Assembly (NCBI GenBank): GCA_964553775.1
Contig: CAZKLU010000007.1
Span: 1-40,269 of the forward strand
Length of the DNA stretch: 40,269 bases
DNA from: RUG626 sp964553775
Lineage (GTDB): Bacteria > Bacillota > Clostridia > Oscillospirales > Oscillospiraceae
Direction of reading: 5' to 3'
The notes under the pieces were generated by a model that made no database searches, had not been told where the DNA came from, and saw only the letters and a program-made list of their open reading frames with translations. Positions 33,132 through 40,269 of this stretch are shown here, in pieces (position 1 is the first letter of the stretch; every line of letters starts with the position of its first letter). The translations under genes were made by a program, and so were the position numbers.

Positions 33132-34619
33132 ATGACAGATAATATTGATAATACTATTGTAGAGCTTGTGAGCTACGCGGAGAAATGCGGATTTTTAATG
33201 AGCGGCGACCGCGTTTGGGCGGTAAACAGTATACTTGACACACTCAAAAAGCCGTCATTTGACGGCGATATGTCATACAAAGGCTCAAGACCGATAAATG
33301 AAATACTTGACGCACTGTTGGATTACGCAGTCGAAACCGGCGTAATAGATGACAACACAACGAGCCGTGAGCTTTTTGACACGGAGATTATGGGACGGCT
33401 AACTCCGCGCCCGTCTGAGGTTGCGCGTTTATTTAATGACAAATACAACGTATCTCCAAAGACCGCTACAGATTGGTATTATAAATTCAGCGGTGACACA
33501 AACTATATTCGACGTGACAGGATAGCAAAGGACGTGAAGTGGCTCTCTGAAACAAGCTATGGAAACCTTGAGATAACAATAAATCTTTCAAAACCCGAAA
33601 AAGACCCTCGCGCAATAGCTGCCGCGAAGCTCGCTCCACAGTCAGGTTATCCTAAATGTTTACTTTGTGCCGAGAACGAAGGGTACGCTGGAAGCTTTAA
33701 CCATCCCGCGAGACAGAACCATCGTCTCATACCACTCACGCTTCACGGCGAGAATTGGTTTATGCAATATTCCCCATATGTGTACTACAACGAACATTGT
33801 ATTGTGCTGAACAGCAAACACAGACCGATGGTGATCGATAAGGCAGCGTTTGAGAAACTGTTGGAGTTCATCGGAAAATTCCCGCATTACTTTGTCGGCT
33901 CGAACGCGGATTTGCCGATAGTAGGCGGGTCAATACTGAGTCATGAGCATTTTCAGGGCGGGGCGCACGATTTTCCAATGGCGAAAGCACCGATCAAACA
34001 ACCAGTGAGTTTCAAAGGCTTTGAGGATGTGCAAGCCGGAATTGTACACTGGCCTATGTCCGTTATAAGAATAAGTTGTCTCGACCCGAAAAGACTTGTA
34101 CAGCTTGCGGACAAGCTGTTAAGCTGCTGGCGCGGCTACACGGACAAGGATGCGTTTATATTTGCCGAAACAAACGGGGAACCGCACAACACTATTACAC
34201 CTATAGCGCGTCGGCGCGGTGACAATTATGAACTTGACCTCGTTTTACGCAGCAATATCACAACAGACGAGTACCCTCTTGGTGTATATCATCCGCATCA
34301 GGAGCTGCACCATATCAAAAAAGAGAATATCGGGCTTATCGAAGTCATGGGACTTGCTGTCCTGCCGGCGAGACTCAAATCGGAGCTTGCGACACTCTCG
34401 GAGGTTCTTATAAGCGGCGGAGATGTCAGTTCCGTACCGGAAATTGAGAAACACGCGAATTGGGCTGCGGAGCTTCGCGGAAAGTACGATTTCACACGAG
34501 AGAATACGGATGAAATATTGAAGCTTGAGGTTGGCAACGTGTTCGCAAAGGTGCTTGAACACGCGGGTGTTTACAAGTCCGAGGACGCATTTATGAGATT
34601 TATCGATAGTGTAAAATAA
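33132..34619 (+). CDS. galT: UDP-glucose-hexose-1-phosphate uridylyltransferase (class II GalT)
   Basis: Exchanges UMP between UDP-glucose and galactose-1-phosphate. The 495-residue protein belongs to the longer Firmicute class, with an N-terminal helical region, CLLCAENEGYAG (a possible metal-binding CxxC), VYYNEHCIV, and the active-site segment SHEHFQGG near residue 270 in place of the HPHxQ of the E. coli class. The gene lies 12 nt after galK with GAAGGTG before the ATG. Nine nt after the stop begins an inverted repeat shared with another gap. The Leloir pathway is completed by galE downstream. Confidence 0.96.
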   Translation: MTDNIDNTIVELVSYAEKCGFLMSGDRVWAVNSILDTLKKPSFDGDMSYKGSRPINEILDALLDYAVETGVIDDNTTSRELFDTEIMGRLTPRPSEVARLFNDKYNVSPKTATDWYYKFSGDTNYIRRDRIAKDVKWLSETSYGNLEITINLSKPEKDPRAIAAAKLAPQSGYPKCLLCAENEGYAGSFNHPARQNHRLIPLTLHGENWFMQYSPYVYYNEHCIVLNSKHRPMVIDKAAFEKLLEFIGKFPHYFVGSNADLPIVGGSILSHEHFQGGAHDFPMAKAPIKQPVSFKGFEDVQAGIVHWPMSVIRISCLDPKRLVQLADKLLSCWRGYTDKDAFIFAETNGEPHNTITPIARRRGDNYELDLVLRSNITTDEYPLGVYHPHQELHHIKKENIGLIEVMGLAVLPARLKSELATLSEVLISGGDVSSVPEIEKHANWAAELRGKYDFTRENTDEILKLEVGNVFAKVLEHAGVYKSEDAFMRFIDSVK

Positions 34620-35073
34620 TAAGCTCACCATAGTAGATGATAATAGAAATTGACGCTTACTATGGAAGTCTCAAGTTGTTGTCTTGCTCCCGCATTGTGG
34701 TTAAACTGCGAAACACAGCAAATGCGGTAGGCGTAATCTTATACTCGCAAGCTAACACACTTGCCAACGCATATTATATTTGAGCAGTAAGATTTATGAA
34801 GTCTGCAAGCTGCGCTGAATTTGCAGGAGCAATGGCGGAATTATTTACGACTTTGCTACTCCCGAATATATTTCAGGTATTTTCGTGTGCGGACAGCTCC
34901 TGCTAATTTGCGCGAAATTGCTAAGTCAATAATCTTTTTGGCTCTTAGTATAAATATTCTTTCTTTTCCCTGTCGTGTTTGATTTCACTACTATAGTGAG
35001 AAAAGGTACATCATTTGTGAGTGAAAAATCAGAAATTGATAAAATTGGTTTGAATACAAAAGGAGATTTTACA
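34620..35073. other. Non-coding gap between galT and galE
   Basis: 454 nt. It begins with a family 3 hairpin repeat (34628-34710) and ends with a weak TATAAA (34949-34954) that could be the galE -10. In between there is AT-rich sequence without a credible gene. An in-frame ATG-less extension of galE from here is rejected. Confidence 0.55.
34628..34710. repeat. Hairpin-bearing intergenic repeat, family 3, copy 2
   Basis: CCATAGTA (34628-34635) and TACTATGG (34658-34665) flank GATGATAATAG. The sequence TTGCTCCCGCATTGTGGTTA follows. The copy at 11890-11975 has the same order: inverted repeat, TGATAATAG in the loop, then CTGCTCCCGCCTTATGGTAA. Confidence 0.45.
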
Positions 35074-36063
35074 GTGAAAACAATACTTGTTGCAGGTGGA
35101 GCGGGATATATCGGCAGTCACATGGTCGCGTTGCTAGCCGAAAAGGGTTACAATGTTGTTGTGGTTGATAACCTATGTACAGGTCATAGAGCCGCTGTCA
35201 GAAATGCGGAACTTTGTGTCGGTGACGTGAGAGACAGAGTGTTCATGGACGGTGTCTTCTCAAAGTTTGAAATTGACGGCGTTATCAATTTCGCGGCATT
35301 TTCTCTCGTTGGCGAGAGCGTGAAGGATCCGCTGAAGTACTACGGAAACAATGTTGCGGGCGCGCAGACTATTCTCGAAACAATGAGAAATCATCGGGTT
35401 GATAAAATTGTGTTCTCCAGCACTGCCGCTACATACGGTGAACCGGAGAAGCAGCCAATCGAGGAAACTGACAGAACAGAACCGACTAATCCGTATGGCG
35501 CGACAAAACTCGCTATAGAGAGTATGCTGAAATGGTGTAATAAAGCCTATGGCATTAAATACGCCGCTTTACGATACTTCAACGCGGCTGGTTCCAACAC
35601 TGAAGCCGGAATCGGTGAGGATCACCATCCAGAGACTCATCTCATTCCAATAGTTATGCAGACAGCTCTCGGCAAGCGCGAATATATCGGTGTATATGGC
35701 AACGACTACCCGACAAGAGATGGTACCTGCGTCAGAGACTATATTCACGTTGTTGACCTCGTGTATGCCCATCTTCTCGCACTTGAATACCTTGACGAAA
35801 CCGGCAAAAGCGGTATATTTAATTTAGGCAGCGGAGATGGGTACACGGTAAATGAGATAATCGAAACTTCAAGGCGTGTCACAGGTATGGAGATTCCGGC
35901 ACGGTACGAAGAAAGACGCGCCGGGGATCCGTCAACGCTGATTGCGTCTAACAAGAAGGCGTTCGATGTTCTGGGCTGGAAACCGGAAAAGTCACTCGAT
36001 GATATTATAGCTGATGCCTGGATTTGGCATAAAAATCATCCTGATGGGTATGGAGACAGATAA
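35074..36063 (+). CDS. galE: UDP-glucose 4-epimerase
   Basis: Interconverts UDP-galactose and UDP-glucose with bound NAD. The start is GTG 35074 after AAAGGAG, giving 329 residues of normal length. An upstream start at 34975 would add 33 residues ahead of the Rossmann fold and is not supported. The NAD motif GGAGYIGSH (8-16), the catalytic Tyr141 and Lys145 in NPYGATKLAIE, the Ser/Thr stretch FSSTAATYGEP, and RYFNAAG are all present. It closes the galactose cluster but is separated from galT by 454 nt, so it may have its own promoter and serve cell-surface sugar synthesis too. Confidence 0.96.
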   Translation: MKTILVAGGAGYIGSHMVALLAEKGYNVVVVDNLCTGHRAAVRNAELCVGDVRDRVFMDGVFSKFEIDGVINFAAFSLVGESVKDPLKYYGNNVAGAQTILETMRNHRVDKIVFSSTAATYGEPEKQPIEETDRTEPTNPYGATKLAIESMLKWCNKAYGIKYAALRYFNAAGSNTEAGIGEDHHPETHLIPIVMQTALGKREYIGVYGNDYPTRDGTCVRDYIHVVDLVYAHLLALEYLDETGKSGIFNLGSGDGYTVNEIIETSRRVTGMEIPARYEERRAGDPSTLIASNKKAFDVLGWKPEKSLDDIIADAWIWHKNHPDGYGDR

Positions 36064-36075
36064 ATAAACCTATAC

Positions 36076-36099
36076 TAAACTCTCATTTTTGAGAGTTTA
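36076..36099 (+). terminator. AT-rich hairpin after galE
   Basis: TAAACTCTCA pairs with TGAGAGTTTA around TTTT, 12 nt after the galE stop. There is no proper U-run (ATTAAAAAC follows), so terminator strength is doubtful. Confidence 0.35.
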
Positions 36100-36100
36100 A

Positions 36101-36152
36101 TTAAAAACTCAGAAGTTTCTGCCTGCTGAAAGTTCACAGGCAAAAACTTCTG
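36101..36152 (-). terminator. Intrinsic terminator of the Rpn-family gene
   Basis: On the minus strand CAGAAGTTT pairs with AAACTTCTG (outer stem, plus 36110-36118 with 36144-36152) and GCCTG with CAGGC inside. AGTTTTTAATT follows. Confidence 0.75.
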
Positions 36153-36205
36153 CAAAATCCTGAAGCTGAGCATCTATTTGACTTTGTGTATATGGTCAGC
36201 CGCGT

Positions 36206-37213
36206 TTAAACCGGAGATGTGCCAAGCCATTTCTTAACAATGTCGGTGCTTACGTTCACAGCTTTTGCGATAAAGCTCTCGTCCATTCCCATTTTGTGAA
36301 GATTGAAGGTGATTTCTTTTTTGTTCTGTTCCGCACCTTCAGCGCGTCCTTCGGCACGTCCTTCTTCGAGATACTTAATGCGTCCCTCTTCGAGACCTTC
36401 CGCTCTTCCTCTTTCACGGATCCCGGTTATCGCTACACACATATCAACCTCTCCTTTTTCGTTGATTTTTAATTTTAGATTTGACTCCGTAACTCTGTTC
36501 GCTATCTCCGCCGTCAACGGATCCATGTGCCTGAACTCTTCTCTATTCGATACAAGCTTCGTCATTTCATCCGTGTCCTTACCGCACCTTATGAACGCAG
36601 CAAGTTCTCTGAAATCTGTTTTGAATTTATCGATCTCTTCCTCAGTCATGGACACGGGCGAAACAAGGTTGATTCTATACTCCGGCACATATTTCATTAT
36701 GCCTTCTCCAACTCTTGGAAACATTTGATGAAGACTCACCGGTCCATCCCACGGATCCTGACCAAAGTACACTACAAGCGTAACCACCGGAATTAACCTG
36801 TCATCCCGCTTCATGCCTGACAGAAATTCCGCACTGTCAACTATATCGTGCGCTTTCTTATGTTCTTTAGCAATCTCCGCCACCTGCGAAGAATAGTTGA
36901 TCGCGTCATAGAGCATATTCTTAACCGGCATTGCGTAATGTACATTATCCTGATTCTCAATACCAAGGATCATCACATAAGCCGCCACACCGTCTTCCAT
37001 GATTACCGCATTTTTCAACACATCCCTGTATTTCTGTACAGGGAAACTCTTTGCGTCATTCGTGAACGGAAGCGCAATCTCCTCTGTGTTCATTTCCGTC
37101 AGAGATTCCGGCTTCAAAACAGGCTCACCGTCATACATAAGATGGTTAAACAAATCCGCAAATACATTCGGTCGTCCCATGTACTTCTTTGCTAATGCGT
37201 CTACTGTACCCAT
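36206..37213 (-). CDS. Rpn family PD-(D/E)XK nuclease / transposase-like protein
   Basis: The start is ATG 37213, placed 4 nt after GGGGGGTGA, giving 335 residues; an ATG at 37228 adds 5. The N-terminal part follows the family pattern: FADLFNHLMYDGEPVLKPES, then VQKYRDVLKNA, ILGIENQ...HYAMPVKNMLYDA (nuclease core with acidic/Gln residues) and IPVVTLVVYFG with WDGP. The C-terminus has a repetitive charged stretch (GRAEGLEEG, KYLEEGRAEGRAEG) typical of these proteins, then a small helix-turn-helix-like end (MDESFIAKAVNVSTDIVKKW). Rpn proteins promote recombination in vitro and occur in many copies in gut clostridia. It has its own promoter and terminator on the strand opposite its neighbours, consistent with an acquired single gene. 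Confidence 0.88.
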   Translation of the reverse strand: MGTVDALAKKYMGRPNVFADLFNHLMYDGEPVLKPESLTEMNTEEIALPFTNDAKSFPVQKYRDVLKNAVIMEDGVAAYVMILGIENQDNVHYAMPVKNMLYDAINYSSQVAEIAKEHKKAHDIVDSAEFLSGMKRDDRLIPVVTLVVYFGQDPWDGPVSLHQMFPRVGEGIMKYVPEYRINLVSPVSMTEEEIDKFKTDFRELAAFIRCGKDTDEMTKLVSNREEFRHMDPLTAEIANRVTESNLKLKINEKGEVDMCVAITGIRERGRAEGLEEGRIKYLEEGRAEGRAEGAEQNKKEITFNLHKMGMDESFIAKAVNVSTDIVKKWLGTSPV

Positions 37214-37274
37214 ATCGTCACCCCCCATTTACTATCTCAGCTTTTTAAGACTATACTCCTTATATTATATAAAT

Positions 37275-37303
37275 ATTTTATCATAATACGCCGCGAAAGT
37301 CAA
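37275..37303 (-). promoter_or_regulatory. Promoter of the Rpn-family gene
   Basis: Minus strand TTGACT (37303-37298), 17-bp spacer, TAAAAT (37280-37275); about 55 nt of leader to the start codon. Confidence 0.8.
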
Positions 37304-37399
37304 TAACAATCAATGATATTATAGTATATCCTTTTTGGCTCAAACAGCGTCACAACAGACACACATCGGTACATATATCTAATATTAAAAGTTAGCGTG

Positions 37400-37429
37400 G
37401 AGCTTTGATAATTCATCAAAGCTCTTTTT
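37400..37429 (+). terminator. Orphan intrinsic terminator on the plus strand
   Basis: GAGCTTTGAT (37400-37409) and ATCAAAGCTC (37415-37424) form a perfect 10-bp stem with loop AATTC, followed by TTTTTG. No plus-strand gene lies upstream before galE, more than 1.3 kb away. Confidence 0.72.
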
Positions 37430-37576
37430 GCTCTCAGGCTTCAAAACTCTTCGATCCTCTTTTCTAATTGAGTATCGCCGCACAAGCCGTGCATCGGGAA
37501 CGGGAAACGGAGAACAGTGAAATTGTGAATAAAAGCGTTTATTTGTTCATTTTTGTTCCAAAACGCAAAATTTTTC

Positions 37577-37605
37577 TTGACAAAATTCGCGTGTTACTCT
37601 ATAAT
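37577..37605 (+). promoter_or_regulatory. Perfect consensus promoter of the hydrogenase-like sensor
   Basis: TTGACA (37577-37582), 17-bp spacer, TATAAT (37600-37605). Predicted start near 37612, leader of about 213 nt. Confidence 0.9.
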
Positions 37606-37824
37606 TATTATAATTTTATTCGCGTATTCCGGTTCTTGGGCAAAATCACATGGTTCCATTTTCAGCCTCGCAAGACTTCATACACTGAACACGAGATATA
37701 TCCTTAATTATGGTGTATGAACGTTACGCAGGTGCGTGAGTGTATGGCATGAGCAGGAAATCGTAAATCAATCAGGAATTGATTTGCTCGAATAATGCGT
37801 ATTTTCAGAAACAGAGGTGTCTTT

Positions 37825-39747
37825 ATGGAATCATTAGTATTTACAAACGATCTGTGTCAAGGATGCAACCGCTGTATTTCCGTGTGTCCGATTTTGTCTG
37901 TGAATATGTCTGTTGACAACGGAACAGGCGGACAGCGTATCGAGGTTCACGGCGAGAACTGCGTTCAGTGCGGCGCGTGTCTTCACGCCTGTGAACACCG
38001 CGCAAGAGAACACCTTGACGATACCGAACGATTCTTCACCGACCTCAAAAACGGGGAACACATTTCCGTACTTATTGCTCCGGCGTTCCTTGCTAACTAC
38101 CCAAACGAATACAGCAAGGTTCTCGGAGGACTTAAGCAGTTGGGAGTGAACCGCTTCATCAGCGTCAGCTTCGGCGCGGACATAACCACATGGGGCTACA
38201 TCAACTACATAACCTCTCATAACTTCACAGGCGGCATATCCCAGCCCTGCCCTGCCGTTGTGAATTACATCGAACGCTATATTCCTGAACTTATTCCCAA
38301 ACTCGTTCCAATACAGAGTCCGCTTATGTGCGCGGCTATTTACGCTAAAAAGTACATGAACATCACTGACAAACTCGCGTTTATCAGCCCCTGCATCGCT
38401 AAAAAGGCGGAGATCGACGACCCCAACAACCACGGCTACGTCTCCTATAACGTCACGTTCGACCATCTCATGGAATACGTTCGCCGCAACAATATTTATG
38501 GCAGTGATGTGTCGGACGAGATTGAGTACGGGCTTGGCTCTATATACCCAATACCAGGAGGACTCAAGGAGAATGTGTACTGGTTCTGCGGGGATGATGT
38601 GTTTATCCGTCAGGTCGAGGGTCCAAAACGCGCTTACAGGTTCCTTGATGACTACAGGGAGCGCGTCAGAGCCGGTAAAACTCTGCCGTTCATGGTCGAT
38701 ATTCTCAACTGCGAACAGGGGTGTATTTACGGTACGGGAATCGAGAGACAAAACGCTGAGTCTGAGGACACATTTTATAACCTACAGCGCATCAAGGAAC
38801 GGAGCAAACGCTCCAAAAACGGGAACCCTTTCTCTCGCCGTCTTTCACCCGCAAAACGGCTGAAGCTGCTCAACAAGAAGTTCTCTGAGCTGAAGCTTGA
38901 GGACTTCATTCGCAAATACACAGACAAATCCTCAACTGTGACGTTCAGAGAGCCAACAGATCGGGAGCTTGATAAAGTATTCGTCTCAATGAAAAAGCTC
39001 ACCAAAGAGGATCGAAGCATTAATTGCGGAGCGTGCGGATATAGCAACTGCCGCGAGATGGCTGTCGCTATATTCAACCACTGCAACACACCCGAAAACT
39101 GTGTACACTTCATGAAAAACGAGGCTCAGATGTTCTCTGAACAGATTGAGCAGAAGAATCAGGCGATGATCTCACGAAATCTGGAGCTTTCTAAATTCAT
39201 TCAGGACGATTTTGACAGGCTGTCGGTATCGATCGATGAGCTTTTGCGCGGAAACGGCGTGAACGCGGAGGAGACGGCGGCAATCAGCGCGGCAATGAGT
39301 AAAATTACAGAATTCTGCGGAATACTTACAACTTCTCTGAACGACATTGGGGAACTGCTTACGGCACTGGAGAAGAATAGCCTCGAAATTGCGGAGATTT
39401 CAAAACAGACTAACCTCGTTTCTATGAACGCCTCGATAGAAGCGTCTCACAGTGGAGCGGCAGGAAAGAGTTTCTCCGTGGTTGCGAATGAGATAAAGAA
39501 CCTCGCCCAGTCGAGCCGGACACTTGCAAGCGGGAGCGACTCAAATCGTCAGAAGATAACATCGGCGGTACGCAATATCAAGAACGAGGCGGCGGAGCTT
39601 ACCGGATCGGTCGAAGAAATAAACGAGAGACTTATGCGTCTCGCGGCAAGCAGTCAGGAGATGGCAGCAGAGACGGGCGTAGTTCAAACAGTGTCGGAGG
39701 GGATGAAAGAGAAGTTGGAAACTCTAAGTCACGATAGCGAAGAGTAA
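37825..39747 (+). CDS. [FeFe]-hydrogenase-like domain fused to chemotaxis signalling domain
   Basis: The start is ATG 37825 after AGAGGTG, giving 640 residues with no membrane segment. Domains in order: 2[4Fe-4S] ferredoxin (Cys11, 14, 17, 21 and Cys46, 49, 52, 56); hydrogenase large-subunit-type domain (about 80-310); a CxxCx4Cx16C Fe-S domain (Cys401, 404, 409, 426); a helical stretch; and the methyl-accepting chemotaxis protein tip (SKQTNLVSMNASIEAS, then FSVVANEIKNLAQSS, about 535-580). All four H-cluster ligands seem present: Cys142 (QPCPAV), Cys190 (SPCIAKKAE), Cys296 and Cys300 (NCEQGC). However the proton-relay Cys of TSCCP is replaced by Pro. This fits sensory (group C/D-like) rather than turnover enzymes. 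A cytosolic redox or H2 sensor signalling to a CheA/CheW-like partner is inference; no such partner or HydEFG maturase is in the window. Confidence 0.9.
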   Translation: MESLVFTNDLCQGCNRCISVCPILSVNMSVDNGTGGQRIEVHGENCVQCGACLHACEHRAREHLDDTERFFTDLKNGEHISVLIAPAFLANYPNEYSKVLGGLKQLGVNRFISVSFGADITTWGYINYITSHNFTGGISQPCPAVVNYIERYIPELIPKLVPIQSPLMCAAIYAKKYMNITDKLAFISPCIAKKAEIDDPNNHGYVSYNVTFDHLMEYVRRNNIYGSDVSDEIEYGLGSIYPIPGGLKENVYWFCGDDVFIRQVEGPKRAYRFLDDYRERVRAGKTLPFMVDILNCEQGCIYGTGIERQNAESEDTFYNLQRIKERSKRSKNGNPFSRRLSPAKRLKLLNKKFSELKLEDFIRKYTDKSSTVTFREPTDRELDKVFVSMKKLTKEDRSINCGACGYSNCREMAVAIFNHCNTPENCVHFMKNEAQMFSEQIEQKNQAMISRNLELSKFIQDDFDRLSVSIDELLRGNGVNAEETAAISAAMSKITEFCGILTTSLNDIGELLTALEKNSLEIAEISKQTNLVSMNASIEASHSGAAGKSFSVVANEIKNLAQSSRTLASGSDSNRQKITSAVRNIKNEAAELTGSVEEINERLMRLAASSQEMAAETGVVQTVSEGMKEKLETLSHDSEE

Positions 39748-40206
39748 AAAAGGTTCAGGGTGAGAAACACAGTTTTATTGGGCGAAGTGCAATACTGACT
39801 TCATTCCAAACTCTCACCCTAAAATTTTCACCCAGCCCCAGAAGCATGGGTCAACAATACACTGGCTAAAATATAGCCAGACTCACCATAAACAGTTGTT
39901 TTATATTTTGGATTATAGAAGGTTCTCTTCTTTTCAAAATTTCGATAACTGTCAGTATGTCGAAGTACATCTCGCAACTGTCGCTTTTCAGAAAGTCACC
40001 TATCATTTTTTGACAGTTTTTTGCTTTCCTGAGATCTCATTCACTTATGTTGTCATAGAAATGGGATTTGAAAATCGCGCGGCAAGAGCAGATAATTGCC
40101 TTTGCATTTCGCAAGGCTGATCTGTAGTCTCTTTCATCTGCCATTGTATATTAAGATCCTATTCATAAATAGAAATGGTAAAATAGTATCCAAGACAGAT
40201 GAAAAA
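39748..40206. other. Non-coding region after the hydrogenase-like gene
   Basis: 459 nt. AGGGTGAG (39757-39764) and CTCACCCT (39813-39820) form a long-loop inverted repeat, and CTGGCTA with TAGCCAG (39863-39881) a tight hairpin; neither has a U-run. No convincing gene or RNA is seen, and a plus-strand frame at 39896-40120 lacks a ribosome site. Confidence 0.5.
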
Positions 40207-40269
40207 ATGAACGAAAAAATGTTATCGTTCATGGACAATATCAGACGAACTTTGGAAAGAAGCAAAAGG
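40207..40269 (+). CDS. Possible start of a gene cut by the window edge
   Basis: An open frame of 21 codons starts MNEKMLSFMDNIRRTLERSK and runs off the right edge. The composition (helical, Arg/Lys-rich) would suit the start of a small helix-turn-helix regulator, but nothing diagnostic is visible. There is no clear ribosome binding site, and an ATG 12 nt earlier closes at once. Confidence 0.3.
   Translation, partial: MNEKMLSFMDNIRRTLERSKR

Larger units (their letters stand above)
37214..37824. other. Divergent region between the Rpn gene and the hydrogenase-like gene
   Basis: 611 nt. It holds the Rpn promoter, an orphan plus-strand terminator (37400-37429), the consensus promoter of the downstream gene and a leader of about 210 nt with a perfect hairpin (AAATCAAT-CAGGA-ATTGATTT near 37765-37785). 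No protein gene is seen; a small plus-strand RNA between about 37300 and 37430 is possible. Confidence 0.55.

Noticed and set aside
34975..35073. 33-residue N-terminal extension of GalE
   Set aside because: The NAD-binding fold starts right after GTG 35074, which has a strong AAAGGAG; the extension has none.
36303..36400. Tandem DNA repeat at the Rpn C-terminus as a mobile or CRISPR-like array
   Set aside because: It encodes the low-complexity GRAEG repeats usual for this protein family.
37795..37824. Ten-residue extension of the hydrogenase-like protein
   Set aside because: ATG 37825 has AGAGGTG at good spacing and begins the ferredoxin domain; the upstream ATG has no ribosome site.
37834..38751. 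305-codon frame on the minus strand opposite the hydrogenase-like gene
   Set aside because: It is antisense to conserved Fe-S and hydrogenase motifs; no ribosome site or promoter supports it.

Overview
The window looks like chromosomal DNA from an anaerobic, low-to-mid GC Firmicute of the class Clostridia, probably an uncultured Oscillospirales-type gut lineage. That placement is inference. It rests on an ANTAR regulator beside gltBD and glnA, GSI-alpha-type glutamine synthetase, a DUF1385 (YqhQ) gene beside prmC, class-II galT, an [FeFe]-hydrogenase-like sensor, Firmicute-style GGAGG ribosome binding sites and consensus sigma-A promoters. I see no insertion sequence, prophage, CRISPR array, tRNA or rRNA gene.

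Layout. (1) 1-2087, minus strand: a membrane-anchored protein followed by two paralogous secreted proteins; the last runs off the left edge. A small membrane protein gene diverges from it at 2484. (2) 2875-4074, minus: a 97-residue protein and an SH3-SH3-NlpC/P60 cell-wall hydrolase, behind a consensus promoter and a structured leader of about 310 nt. (3) 4719-14648, minus: nitrogen assimilation and lysine/cell-wall supply, namely dapF, glnA (own promoter and a possible attenuator), an ANTAR antiterminator and gltB-gltD, the last three translationally coupled. (4) 15139-18637, minus: alpha/beta hydrolase, YitT transporter-like protein, Nudix ADP-ribose hydrolase and cysE. (5) 19402-25345, minus: DUF1385, prmC, recA, recX, rimO and pgsA, tightly packed from prmC onward. 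(6) 27060-29315 with 25540, minus: a lipoprotein with calcium-loop repeats, an OmpR-type response regulator and a histidine kinase. (7) 30056-36063, plus: a zinc-ribbon membrane protein, then pdxA-like, galK and galT in an operon, and galE. (8) 36206-37213, minus: an Rpn/PD-(D/E)XK nuclease-like protein. (9) 37825-39747, plus: a soluble fusion of ferredoxin domains, an [FeFe]-hydrogenase catalytic-type domain, a further Fe-S domain and a chemotaxis-receptor signalling domain. A possible gene start sits at the right edge.

How the genes work together. glnA makes glutamine from ammonia and gltBD turns it into two glutamates (GS-GOGAT). The ANTAR protein is well placed to control these genes by antitermination, and the glnA leader carries a terminator-like hairpin. 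galK, galT and galE complete the Leloir pathway. The two-component system and its lipoprotein form one signalling unit. recA-recX and prmC-rimO-pgsA are housekeeping.

Most worth following up: the hydrogenase-chemotaxis fusion, the tandem secreted paralogs with 21-bp-spaced direct repeats upstream, the glnA leader, an orphan terminator suggesting a small RNA at 37.4 kb, and three families of decayed intergenic repeats that fill most gaps between conserved genes.
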